From assembly GCF_014196535.1 (NCBI RefSeq), contig NZ_JACIDU010000006.1:181850-245849 (forward strand): a stretch of 64,000 bases of DNA, written 5' to 3'. Of this stretch, positions 44,465 through 52,264 are shown one piece after another. The stretch is from Allorhizobium borbori (lineage in GTDB: Bacteria; Pseudomonadota; Alphaproteobacteria; Rhizobiales; Rhizobiaceae). The first letter of the stretch is position 1, and each line of letters starts with the position of its first letter. The notes beneath the pieces were generated by a model that was not told the DNA's origin, did no database searches, and was given only the letters and a program-made list of their open reading frames with translations. Position numbers and translations under genes: made by a program.

Positions 44465-44505
44465 GCGTCGCATAACTCGGTTCCAATAATCGGATTATGC
44501 GACGC
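44465..44505. promoter_or_regulatory. 11-bp inverted repeat, putative IclR operator
   Basis: Perfect arms GCGTCGCATAA (44465-44475) and TTATGCGACGC (44495-44505) with a 19-base spacer lie 27 bases before the iclR start, in the gap after hyuB. No T-run follows, which argues against a terminator. The position suggests autoregulation. Confidence 0.65.
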
Positions 44506-44531
44506 CTCTTGTTGAGGTAATCGGAGGAAGC

Positions 44532-45296
44532 ATGGCCAAACAGTCGTCCAGCAATGTCGAGCGTGGCGCCGAAATTCTCCTTGCGCTCGGCATTGCCGGT
44601 GTAAACGGCATGAGCCTTGCCGAGATTGCGGAAAGCGTGGGCGATGCCAAATCGGCCATTCATCGTGCGTTGACCGGTCTGTCCCATTACGGCTTCGTCG
44701 AACAGAGCGGCCGCCGTGGTAACTACCGGCTCGGCAGCGCCATCTATGCGCTCGCCCAGCGCATGCCGGGCATCGGCGATCTTGTTGATCTGTTTCGCCC
44801 CGCACTGATCTCGATCACTGCCGGCACCGGCATTTCAAGCTTTCTGATGGCGCGATCCGGTTTCGAATCCGTCTGCCTCGATTTCCAACTCGGCGCCTCA
44901 CCGGTTCAACCCCTGCTTTCGGGTGTTGGTGGCCGTCTGCCGCTCGGTGTTGGCCATGCCGGCGTCTGCATGATGGCGCGTCTCGACCCGGAATCGCGCG
45001 AGCGCATCATGGAAATCAACGCTCCCCATTACGAGCAATGGCAGATCGAGCCGGATACGATCCGCGCGGAAATCGAGATGTTTCTGGAAAAAGGGCATGT
45101 GATCGGCCGTCGCAAGGCGGCGGGCTATGAGGTGTGGACGCTTTGCCTTGCGCCTGCTCCGGGCGACAATCGCTACGGCGAAACGGCCGTTTCGCTTCTG
45201 GCGCTTGCCGACAGCGTTTCGGATGAGGAGGCCAAGCGCGGCCTCACCCTGATGACGCAGGCACTTCCCTACAAGTGGTCTGGCCGCAGGGTATAG
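44532..45296 (+). CDS. IclR-family transcriptional regulator
   Basis: This 254-residue IclR regulator has the N-terminal winged helix (MSLAEIAESVGDAKSAIHRALTGLSHYGFVEQ), then the effector domain with GGRLPLGVGHAGVCMMARL and the C-terminal GETAVSLLALAD. GGAGGAAG precedes the ATG. It follows the first hyuAB pair on the same strand, behind an 11-bp dyad, and converges on a TetR gene with a 28-base overlap. It probably regulates the hyuAB pair next to it; this is not proven by sequence. Confidence 0.92.
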   Translation: MAKQSSSNVERGAEILLALGIAGVNGMSLAEIAESVGDAKSAIHRALTGLSHYGFVEQSGRRGNYRLGSAIYALAQRMPGIGDLVDLFRPALISITAGTGISSFLMARSGFESVCLDFQLGASPVQPLLSGVGGRLPLGVGHAGVCMMARLDPESRERIMEINAPHYEQWQIEPDTIRAEIEMFLEKGHVIGRRKAAGYEVWTLCLAPAPGDNRYGETAVSLLALADSVSDEEAKRGLTLMTQALPYKWSGRRV

Positions 45297-45943
45297 CGCC
45301 GGATCATTTCCTGTATGTGAGCAAGGCGCACGGCACGTTCCTGCCGGTCCAGAAGGTCGCGGCCGAAGTTGAAGCGGATCGTATGGACGGTCGAGACTGT
45401 GGCCCAGCACAGGCCGGAAATGGACAGCCAGAGTTCCACCGGGTCGATGCCCGACCGGAAAAGGCCGGCGTTGGCACCACGCTCCAGAATGCCGGCCACC
45501 ATGCGTGCGATGTTGCCGGCATGGACCGCATCGGGGTCCGAATCCCTTATATTGTCCCCGCCATGCAGGTTTTCGATGCCGACCAGCGTCAGAAAGCCGG
45601 GATTCTCGGTGTAGTAGTCAAAGGTGAACGCCGTCAGGCGATCCAGCGCGGCGACGGGGTCGTCGGGCATTTGAAGCTTTTCCTCGGCGTCGCGCATCGT
45701 CCGGTAGGCATCTTCCAGCACATGGCGGAAAAGCACTTCCTTGCGGGAGAAGTGACGGTAGACGAGCGCCTTGTTAACGCCGGCGCTCGTCGCGATCGCC
45801 TCTATATTGGCGCCTTCGAGACCGTGCGCCACGAATTCGGATGCGGCGGCGACAAGGATCGCCCGGCGTGTGCGCGACGTGCGCTCCGCATGGGAGCGCG
45901 GCAATGCCGTTTCCTGGCTTGAAGCGTTCATGTCGTCCGTCAT
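45269..45943 (-). CDS. TetR-family transcriptional regulator
   Basis: This 224-residue TetR repressor has the N-terminal helix-turn-helix (RAILVAAASEFVAHGLEGANIEAIATSAGVNKALVYRHFSRKEVLFRHVLE) and an all-helical ligand domain. GGGGAGGAC precedes the ATG at 45943. It is divergent from the second hyuAB pair across a 168-base gap containing a GTAACG/CGTTAC palindrome, a good candidate for its operator. Confidence 0.92.
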   Translation of the reverse strand: MTDDMNASSQETALPRSHAERTSRTRRAILVAAASEFVAHGLEGANIEAIATSAGVNKALVYRHFSRKEVLFRHVLEDAYRTMRDAEEKLQMPDDPVAALDRLTAFTFDYYTENPGFLTLVGIENLHGGDNIRDSDPDAVHAGNIARMVAGILERGANAGLFRSGIDPVELWLSISGLCWATVSTVHTIRFNFGRDLLDRQERAVRLAHIQEMIRRYTLRPDHL

Positions 45944-46076
45944 TCGTGTCCTCCCCGCGCGAGGTCCATAGCATTATCGCGGCCGGCTGTCCTTGCCCGT
46001 GTCCTGAACGCAATGTTGCATTTTTCAGCGGGCGACGCGGCCCAGCCTCTTTACAGTGACAGGCGCTTCTGATTTT

Positions 46077-46098
46077 GTAACGTCAACGTTACCGTTAC
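46077..46098. promoter_or_regulatory. putative TetR operator before second hyuA
   Basis: GTAACG (46077-46082) and CGTTAC (46087-46092) form a perfect dyad with a TCAA centre. A second CGTTAC follows directly (46093-46098). The site ends 13 bases before the hyuA start, where a bound TetR protein would block transcription or initiation. Confidence 0.7.
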
Positions 46099-46111
46099 AC
46101 AAGGATTAAAC

Positions 46112-48205
46112 ATGGCACCGCGCATTCGTGTCGCTTCCGACGTCGGCGGAACCTTTACCGACAGCATCGCCTATGACGAGGAAACCCGGCGGATCACCGT
46201 CTCCAAGGTTTCGACAACGCCGGTGAACCGGGCCATGGGCACAGTTGAGGGGCTTGGGAAGGCGCTTGGCCTTCAGGGCGCGACGGGCGCGGATGTGGCC
46301 TATATCGGCCACGGCATGACGACGGCGACCAATGCGGTGATCCAGCGCAACGGGGCGAAGACTGCCTTTCTGACCAATCACGGCTTTCGCGATCTCCTGG
46401 AAATCGGTCGTCAGAACCGCCCGACACTGTTTGACCTGACGAAGGTGAAACCTGAACCCTTGGTGCCGCGCGATCTCTGCTTTACGGCGCGTGGCCGCAT
46501 CCTGCCGACCGGCGAAGTGCTTGAGCCGCTCGATGAAGCGGATGTGCAGGCGGCAGGTGAGGCGATGAAGGCGGCCGGCATCGAGGCGGTCGCCATCCTG
46601 TTCCTGCATTCCTATGCCAATCCCGCCCACGAACTGCGCGCCCGCGACCTGTTGGCGGGAATGCTGCCGGGTGTGGCAATCTCCGCCTCGATCGAGGTCA
46701 ATGCCGAGTTTCGCGAGTATGAGCGCGGCTCCACCGCAGTGCTCAATGCCTATCTGCGGCCGGTGATGGACCGCTATTTGAGTTCGCTGTCCGGCATGTT
46801 GCAGGATGCGGAGGAGGGGCTTGGCCTTTCCGCCGAAAAGCCGGTGATGGTGATGGATGCGGCCGGTGGTCTGATGAGCCTAGAAAGCGCACGTCTCAAG
46901 CCGGTTCATACCGTTCTGTCCGGCCCGGCGGGCGGGGTGGTCGCCAGTGCCCATGTCGCGGCGCTCGCCGGCATTGCCGATATCATTACCATGGACATCG
47001 GTGGCACATCGACGGATATCAGCCTTATTCGCGCCGGCCGCCCGGAGATTACACGCTCCGCCAGCCTGGAGACGGTGCCGATCCGGCTGCCGGTAATCGA
47101 TATCAACGCCATCGGCGCCGGTGGCGGCTCCATCGCCTGGATCGATGACGGCGGCGCGCTGCGCGCAGGACCAATGAGTGCGGAGGCTGTGCCCGGTCCG
47201 GTCTGCTATCGACGCGGCGGTACGCTTCCCACGGTTACGGACGCCAATCTCGTGCTCGGCCGCTTCTCGCCGCAGTCGCGCCTCGGCGGCACGATGACGC
47301 TTGATCTCGACGGGGCGCGCAAATCCATCGAAGACCACATCGCGAAGCCGCTCGGCCTCGATGTCTACGAGGCGGCGGCCGGCATTCTCCGCGTGGCCCA
47401 TGCCAATATCGTGCGCGGTATCCGCGTCGTTTCGGTTGAACGCGGCTATGATCCGCGTGATTTCGCGCTGGTGCCCTTCGGTGGCGCGGGGCCGATGCAT
47501 GGCAGCCCCGTGGCGAGGGACCTTCGAATGCCGCGTGTGATGGTACCGCCCACGCCCGGCATTCTCTGCGCGCTTGGCCAGCTTATCTCCGATTTGCGCC
47601 ATGACTTCGTGGAAACGCATATCGCGGCCCATGCACAGATGAGCGAGGCGGAAGCGTCTGCCCGTATCGCCCGGTTGACGTCCCGCGCCGACGCGCATCT
47701 GGCGCATGACGGCGTGCCACCTGTCCGTCGCGAAATGGAGGTGCGGATCGACATGCGCTATCAGGGCCAGTCCTTCGAGCTGCCGGTTGCCATTGACCCC
47801 GCCATTCCCGGCTGGTGGGGCGATCTTCCCGCACGTTTTCATGCCGCCCATCGCGCCCGTTTCGGCCATGCCGACGAGGCCGCGCCCATCGAGATCGCCG
47901 GGTTCGGCGTGACCGGTATCGGCCGCATTGAAACGCCCGTTTTGCCCGAACTCGAAGCGGGTGAGGCGGCGCCTGACGCCGGTGCCATCATCGGTGAACG
48001 CGCCGTTTATTACGAGCCTGGCGACACAGGCGCGCGCGGCGCCTTCCATACGGCCACGGTCTATGACCGTGACTTGTTGAAGGCCGGCAATATCATCGCC
48101 GGTCCGGCCATTGTCGAGGAAGTGTCCTCGACCACCGTCCTTTATCCCGGGGACCGCATGACGGTCGATAAGTCCGGCAGCCTGATCGTTGAGGTGGCAG
48201 AATGA
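46112..48205 (+). CDS. hydantoinase/oxoprolinase subunit A (HyuA-like), second copy
   Basis: This 697-residue HyuA protein is clearly paralogous to the one at 40679. It begins APRIRVASDVGGTFTDSIAYDE, with the catalytic region DIITMDIGGTSTDISLIRAG and GAGGGSIAWIDDGGALRAGP. AAGGA precedes the ATG. The second pair has its own TetR regulator, so it probably acts on a different ring compound or is induced by a different signal. Its stop overlaps the hyuB start by four bases. Confidence 0.92.
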   Translation: MAPRIRVASDVGGTFTDSIAYDEETRRITVSKVSTTPVNRAMGTVEGLGKALGLQGATGADVAYIGHGMTTATNAVIQRNGAKTAFLTNHGFRDLLEIGRQNRPTLFDLTKVKPEPLVPRDLCFTARGRILPTGEVLEPLDEADVQAAGEAMKAAGIEAVAILFLHSYANPAHELRARDLLAGMLPGVAISASIEVNAEFREYERGSTAVLNAYLRPVMDRYLSSLSGMLQDAEEGLGLSAEKPVMVMDAAGGLMSLESARLKPVHTVLSGPAGGVVASAHVAALAGIADIITMDIGGTSTDISLIRAGRPEITRSASLETVPIRLPVIDINAIGAGGGSIAWIDDGGALRAGPMSAEAVPGPVCYRRGGTLPTVTDANLVLGRFSPQSRLGGTMTLDLDGARKSIEDHIAKPLGLDVYEAAAGILRVAHANIVRGIRVVSVERGYDPRDFALVPFGGAGPMHGSPVARDLRMPRVMVPPTPGILCALGQLISDLRHDFVETHIAAHAQMSEAEASARIARLTSRADAHLAHDGVPPVRREMEVRIDMRYQGQSFELPVAIDPAIPGWWGDLPARFHAAHRARFGHADEAAPIEIAGFGVTGIGRIETPVLPELEAGEAAPDAGAIIGERAVYYEPGDTGARGAFHTATVYDRDLLKAGNIIAGPAIVEEVSSTTVLYPGDRMTVDKSGSLIVEVAE

Positions 48206-49788
48206 GCATGTTCGATCCCATCCGTCTTGAAGTGCTGCGCAATGCGCTGGAGGCGACCGCCCAGGAAATGGGGGTGGTGCTGAAATGCACTGCATTCTCG
48301 CCCAACATCAAGGAGCGCATGGACGCTTCCTGCGCCATCTTCGATGCCGATGCGGCGCTCGTGGCGCAGGCCGAGCATGTGCCGGTGCATCTCGGTTCCA
48401 TGCTGAAGGCCGTTGGTCCGACGCTTTCGAAATTGCCGCCGCTGAAGGAAGGCGATGTCGTCATCGTCAACGATCCCTTCGTGGCCGGGGCGCATCTGCC
48501 GGATGTCACGCTCATTGCGCCCGTCTTCGCCGAAGGGCAACTCATCGCCCATGTCGCAAGCCGCGCGCACCATTCCGATGTGGGCGGTATGGAGCCGGGC
48601 TCGATGCCCGGTGCTTCACGCGAAGTGTTTCAGGAAGGGCTTATCATCCCGCCCGTGTTGCTGCATGCCGGTGGCGTGGAGCAGGATGGCATCATGCGGC
48701 TCGTGCTTGCCAATGTTCGCACGCCGGAAGAGCGCCGCGGCGATCTCAATGCCCAGCTTGCGGCCCTCAAGATTGGCGAAACCCGCCTTCGGGAGCTGGC
48801 GGAGCGCTTTGACGCTGACGGATTGCGGGAGGGGCTGTCGGCCATCCTCGACTATTCCGAACGGCGCATGCGCAAGCGCCTGGCAGAATTGCCGCCCGGT
48901 CGCTACGAGGCGGAAGACTGGCTGGACGATGATGGCTCCAGCGCGGAAAAGGTGTTGGTGAAGGTGGCCGTCGATGTGACGCCGGACAGGCTGGTCTTCG
49001 ATTTCGAAGGCACGGCGCCGCAGCGGCGCGGCAATGTCAATGCCGTTGCGCCCATGACCCATTCCGCCGTCTTCTACGCTATCAAGATCCTGACGGATGC
49101 GACGCTTCCGCCGAATGCCGGCGTCATGCGTCCTGTCGAGATCCGCATTCCCAAGGGATCGTTCCTGGATGCCCAGCCGCCGGCTGCCGTCTGCGCCGGC
49201 AATACCGAGACGACGCAGCGGGTGGCTGACACGGTCTTGCGCGCCTTCGCAAAGATCGCACCGGAACGGATCGCCGCTGCCAGCCAGGGAACCATGAACC
49301 TCATCGGGATCGGTGGACGCGATCCGCGCACGGGGCGACCCTATACCTATATCGAGACAATTGGCGGCGGGCAGGGCGGTAGGCCCTATGGGCCGGGCAT
49401 GCATGGCGTGCACGCCAATATGTCGAACACGCTGAACACGCCGGTTGAGGCGCTGGAAATCAGCTACCCGCTGAGGGTGGAGCGCTATGAACTGCGAGAG
49501 GGTTCCGGCGGGCAGGGTCTTCACGCCGGAGGCGAAGGCCTGATCCGCGCGCTGAAGGCCATCGACCATGAGGCCCGCGTTTCTCTGCAGTCCGACCGGC
49601 GGGTAACCGGTCCCTATGGTCTGCACGGCGGGGCCGACGGTGCCGTCGGGCAGAATACCCGGATCGACCGGTCGGGACATGCTGAAACGGTTGGCGGCAA
49701 GGTTTCGCTCACCATCGGGCCGGGCGAGACGATTGTCGTTGAAACGCCGGGTGGCGGCGGCTGGAAAAAAGCTCCGGTCAATTCCTGA
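48202..49788 (+). CDS. hydantoinase/oxoprolinase subunit B (HyuB-like), second copy
   Basis: This 528-residue HyuB protein has MFDPIRLEVLRNALEATAQEMG, RMDASCAIFDADAALVAQAEHVPVHLGSM, VNDPFVAGAHLPDVT and the metal-like RAHHSDVGG. A C-terminal glycine-rich end, ETPGGGGWKK, is present. It is coupled to the preceding hyuA by a four-base overlap. It converges on the badR-like gene, with a strong hairpin between them. Confidence 0.92.
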   Translation: MSMFDPIRLEVLRNALEATAQEMGVVLKCTAFSPNIKERMDASCAIFDADAALVAQAEHVPVHLGSMLKAVGPTLSKLPPLKEGDVVIVNDPFVAGAHLPDVTLIAPVFAEGQLIAHVASRAHHSDVGGMEPGSMPGASREVFQEGLIIPPVLLHAGGVEQDGIMRLVLANVRTPEERRGDLNAQLAALKIGETRLRELAERFDADGLREGLSAILDYSERRMRKRLAELPPGRYEAEDWLDDDGSSAEKVLVKVAVDVTPDRLVFDFEGTAPQRRGNVNAVAPMTHSAVFYAIKILTDATLPPNAGVMRPVEIRIPKGSFLDAQPPAAVCAGNTETTQRVADTVLRAFAKIAPERIAAASQGTMNLIGIGGRDPRTGRPYTYIETIGGGQGGRPYGPGMHGVHANMSNTLNTPVEALEISYPLRVERYELREGSGGQGLHAGGEGLIRALKAIDHEARVSLQSDRRVTGPYGLHGGADGAVGQNTRIDRSGHAETVGGKVSLTIGPGETIVVETPGGGGWKKAPVNS

Positions 49789-49802
49789 GGTTTGTCACTC
49801 CC

Positions 49803-49832
49803 ATCGCCGGGCATCGTCATCTGCCCGGCGAT
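49803..49832. terminator. bidirectional hairpin between hyuB and badR-like gene
   Basis: Perfect 11-bp arms ATCGCCGGGCA and TGCCCGGCGAT enclose an 8-base loop in the 80-base convergent gap. T-runs are absent, so it may act as a barrier or Rho-assisted end for both genes. Confidence 0.6.
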
Positions 49833-49868
49833 CACCGCCGCTTCCACAAGCGGACGCTCCAGCCGCGA

Positions 49869-50387
49869 TTACTCCGCGGCGGCCTTGTCCGCCGCCTCGT
49901 CGCCAGCGTCCGGATCGATGGCCTTGAAGTTCTTCAGCATCTTGTCGAGGTAATGGATGAGGTGGATGCGGTCATCCGTCGAGAAGCCCTGCAGTGCGTC
50001 CGCATAATAGGCGGCAATAGCCGGCTGCATGTCTACCTGCCAGAGCGCCTTGCCGGTTTCCGTCAGCCGAATGAGGCGTGAACGGTTGTCGTTGGCGTCT
50101 ACGGCTTTTTCCACGAGCCCCTGCGCTTCGAGGCGCGATAGCAGTCCTGCAAGATTTTGCCGGCTGACCAGAAGGAAGGCGGCGAGATCGCCCACCGCCA
50201 CGCCCTTTTCGAAAGCCGGGCGCGACAGTGCACCGAGTACAGCCCATTGCTGCGTCGTGACGCGGTGCTTGTCCAGCGCGCGTGTGCCGGTTTTATGCAA
50301 CATGTTTGCGCATTGATACAGGCGAAAGAAGAGCCTGTTGCTCAACGCCGCCATCATGAGTCGTGCTTCTTCGCTCTCCTGGGTCAT
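49869..50387 (-). CDS. badR: MarR-family regulator, BadR-like
   Basis: This 172-residue MarR protein has a winged helix at about 55-110 (RVTTQQWAVLGALSRP, GVAVGDLAAFLLVSRQNLAGLLSRLEAQGLVEKAVDANDNRSRLIRLTETG). The ATG at 50387 is used because longer frames would translate its own operator. In Rhodopseudomonas palustris the MarR protein BadR represses the cyclohexanecarboxylate genes and responds to a CoA intermediate. Here the gene is divergent from badH/badI, which supports the same role. The near-palindrome GTAAATATATTGAC lies 60 bases upstream, and related copies lie at 3015 and 3112. Confidence 0.82.
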   Translation of the reverse strand: MTQESEEARLMMAALSNRLFFRLYQCANMLHKTGTRALDKHRVTTQQWAVLGALSRPAFEKGVAVGDLAAFLLVSRQNLAGLLSRLEAQGLVEKAVDANDNRSRLIRLTETGKALWQVDMQPAIAAYYADALQGFSTDDRIHLIHYLDKMLKNFKAIDPDAGDEAADKAAAE

Positions 50388-50446
50388 GTTTTGCAGTTTC
50401 GCTTGACGCGGAAGATTGGTCAAGCCAGACCTTTGAGGATTAATAC

Positions 50447-50460
50447 GTAAATATATTGAC
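50447..50460. promoter_or_regulatory. putative BadR operator at the badHI promoter
   Basis: GTAAATATATTGAC is one mismatch from the perfect palindrome GTAAATATATTTAC. It overlaps the -35 box of the badH promoter and recurs, with one or two changes, at 3015-3028 and 3112-3125. Binding by the adjacent MarR protein is inferred. Confidence 0.72.
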
Positions 50461-50484
50461 ATAAAAAATTGCTGCCGATATGAA
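50456..50484 (+). promoter_or_regulatory. sigma70-type promoter of the badHI-ali operon
   Basis: A perfect -35 box TTGACA (50456-50461), a 17-base spacer and a -10 box TATGAA (50479-50484) lie about 110 bases before the badH start. The operator overlaps the -35 box, consistent with repression by polymerase exclusion. Confidence 0.7.
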
Positions 50485-50593
50485 TTTGAAGCAGGGAGGC
50501 TGCATCGAATTTGCAGGAGGACCGTGGAGTTGGCCGGAAAAGGCCTCTTCCGCGAACGGTCTCCCATTGGGATCAAACAGGCGGAGGACGCCC

Positions 50594-51364
50594 GTGAAGG
50601 GATTAAAAGGTAAAGTAGTTGTTGTAACCGGCGGCGGTGGTGGCATTGGCGCCGCAACCTGCCAGCGTTTTGCCGAGGAGGGTGCGCGGCTCGTCGTTTC
50701 CGATATCAATGCAAAGGCTGCCGGTGCGGTGGTTGATGCCATCAAGGCCGCAGGCGGGGATGCGGTCGCCATGACCGCCGACCTGATCGACTACGCGGCC
50801 ACCGGCAAGGCCGTGGCCGAGATCGAGGCCTCGTTCGGCCCCATCGACATTCTCGTCAATAATGCAGGCTGGGATATCTTCACGCCCTTCCTGAAATCCG
50901 AGCCGGATTTCTGGTCGAAGCTGATCGATATCAACCTGCGCTCGGTGCTGAATATCACCAAGCCGGTGCTGGCGTCGATGGTGGCTCGCGGTCATCAGGG
51001 GCGGATCGTCTCCATTGGCTCTGACGCGGCCCGCGTTGGCTCTTCGGGTGAAGCGGTCTATGCGGCCTGTAAGGCCGGCATCATCGCCTTCTCGAAAACG
51101 CTGGCGCGCGAACATGCCCGCAACGGCATCACCTTCAATGTGGTCTGCCCCGGCGTAACGGAAACCGCCATGCTCGAAAGCTTCATGGAAGCGGCGGGCG
51201 ACAAGGAAAAGCTGCGCTCCGCCTTTACCAAGGCCGTGCCGCTGGGCCGCATGGGGCGTCCCGACGATCTGCCGGGCGCGATCCTGTTCTTTGCCAGCGA
51301 TGATGCGGCCTTCATCACCGGACAGGTCATTTCCGTGTCCGGCGGTCTGACGATGCACGGTTAA
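50594..51364 (+). CDS. badH: 2-hydroxycyclohexanecarboxyl-CoA dehydrogenase, BadH-like SDR
   Basis: This 256-residue SDR oxidises 2-hydroxycyclohexane-1-carboxyl-CoA to the 2-oxo compound with NAD in the proposed pathway. It has TGGGGGIGAATCQRFAEEG, VNNAGWDIFTPF and the catalytic YxxxK in DAARVGSSGEAVYAACKAG, and ends GQVISVSGGLTMHG. These stretches match BadH of R. palustris as I remember it, including the unusual NNAGWDIF and SDAARVGSSGEAVYAACK segments. The start is a GTG at 50594 with GGAGG before it; an earlier in-frame ATG at 50480 would lie over the promoter. badI follows 12 bases later. Confidence 0.88.
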   Translation: MKGLKGKVVVVTGGGGGIGAATCQRFAEEGARLVVSDINAKAAGAVVDAIKAAGGDAVAMTADLIDYAATGKAVAEIEASFGPIDILVNNAGWDIFTPFLKSEPDFWSKLIDINLRSVLNITKPVLASMVARGHQGRIVSIGSDAARVGSSGEAVYAACKAGIIAFSKTLAREHARNGITFNVVCPGVTETAMLESFMEAAGDKEKLRSAFTKAVPLGRMGRPDDLPGAILFFASDDAAFITGQVISVSGGLTMHG

Positions 51365-51376
51365 GGAGAAGCGGTC

Positions 51377-52159
51377 ATGTCTTACGAAGATATTCTGTAC
51401 GAGGTGAAGGAGGGGGGGGCCCACATCACCATCAACCGGCCCGACAAGTACAACGCCTTTCGCGGCAAGACCTGCGAAGAGCTGATCCATGCCTTCAACA
51501 AGGCAGGCTGGGACAAGTCGGTCGGCGTCATCGTTCTGTCCGGCGCGGGCGACAAGGCCTTCTGCACGGGCGGCGACCAGTCCGCCCATGAAGGCCAGTA
51601 TGACGGACGGGGTACCATCGGCCTGCCGATGGAGGATCTGCACTCGATCATCCGCGATGTGCCGAAGCCGGTGATCGCCAAGGTTCAGGGGTTCGCCATC
51701 GGTGGCGGCAACGTGCTTGCCACGATCTGCGATTTCACCATTGCCGGTGAAAAGGCCGTGTTCGGTCAGGTCGGACCCAAGGTCGGTTCGGTCGACCCGG
51801 GGTTCGGCACCGCCTTCCTCGCCCGCATCGTCGGGGAGAAGAAGGCGCGCGAGATCTGGTACATGTGCCGCAAATATTCGGCGGCGGAAGCGCTTGCCAT
51901 GGGCCTCGTCAATGCGGTGGTGCCAAACGACCAGCTCGATGCCGAGGTGGAGAAGTGGTGTGCGGAGATCCTGGAGAAATCACCGACCGCCATCGCCATC
52001 GCCAAGCGTTCCTTCAACATGGATAGCGAAAACATCCGCGGCATCGCCGGCATGGGGATGTATGCGCTTTCGCTCTACTACGACACGGAAGAGAGCAAGG
52101 AAGGCGGTCGGGCTTTCAAGGAGAAGAGGAAGCCGGAGTTCCGCAAATACCAGAAGTAA
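51377..52159 (+). CDS. badI: 2-ketocyclohexanecarboxyl-CoA hydrolase, BadI-like
   Basis: This 260-residue crotonase-superfamily ring-cleaving hydrolase, related to MenB, converts 2-oxocyclohexane-1-carboxyl-CoA to pimeloyl-CoA. Highly characteristic stretches are NRPDKYNAFRGKTCEELI, AFCTGGDQSAHEGQYDGRG, FGQVGPKVGSVDPGFGTAFL and the ending EKRKPEFRKYQK. These agree with R. palustris BadI over essentially the whole length as far as I can recall. It is the diagnostic enzyme of the cyclohexanecarboxylate/benzoate alicyclic branch. Two stem-loops separate it from the transporter genes. Confidence 0.92.
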   Translation: MSYEDILYEVKEGGAHITINRPDKYNAFRGKTCEELIHAFNKAGWDKSVGVIVLSGAGDKAFCTGGDQSAHEGQYDGRGTIGLPMEDLHSIIRDVPKPVIAKVQGFAIGGGNVLATICDFTIAGEKAVFGQVGPKVGSVDPGFGTAFLARIVGEKKAREIWYMCRKYSAAEALAMGLVNAVVPNDQLDAEVEKWCAEILEKSPTAIAIAKRSFNMDSENIRGIAGMGMYALSLYYDTEESKEGGRAFKEKRKPEFRKYQK

Positions 52160-52170
52160 AGGCGAGTTTG

Positions 52171-52193
52171 GTGAAGGCGCTTGGCGCCTTCAC
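52171..52193 (+). other. stem-loop between badI and the binding-protein gene
   Basis: Perfect 10-bp arms GTGAAGGCGC and GCGCCTTCAC enclose a TTG loop, 11 bases after the badI stop. There is no T-run, so RNA processing or stability is more likely than termination. Confidence 0.6.
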
Positions 52194-52203
52194 CGGGAGG
52201 AGG

Positions 52204-52236
52204 GGAGTTTTCGCTTTTGGGAGAAGGCGAAACTCC
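52204..52236 (+). other. second stem-loop before the binding-protein gene
   Basis: GGAGTTTTCGC pairs with GCGAAACTCC, with one bulged T, around a 12-base loop, ending 28 bases before the binding-protein start. With the preceding hairpin it forms a 5' cap-like structure for the downstream mRNA segment. Confidence 0.5.
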
Positions 52237-52264
52237 GGGTTTCAAGCAACTCAGGGAGGAGACT

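Noticed and set aside
46880..48295. A 471-codon minus-strand open frame opposite the second hyuA
   Set aside because: It is opposite an intact HyuA protein with clear motifs and has the repetitive His/Arg/Gly content of antisense frames.
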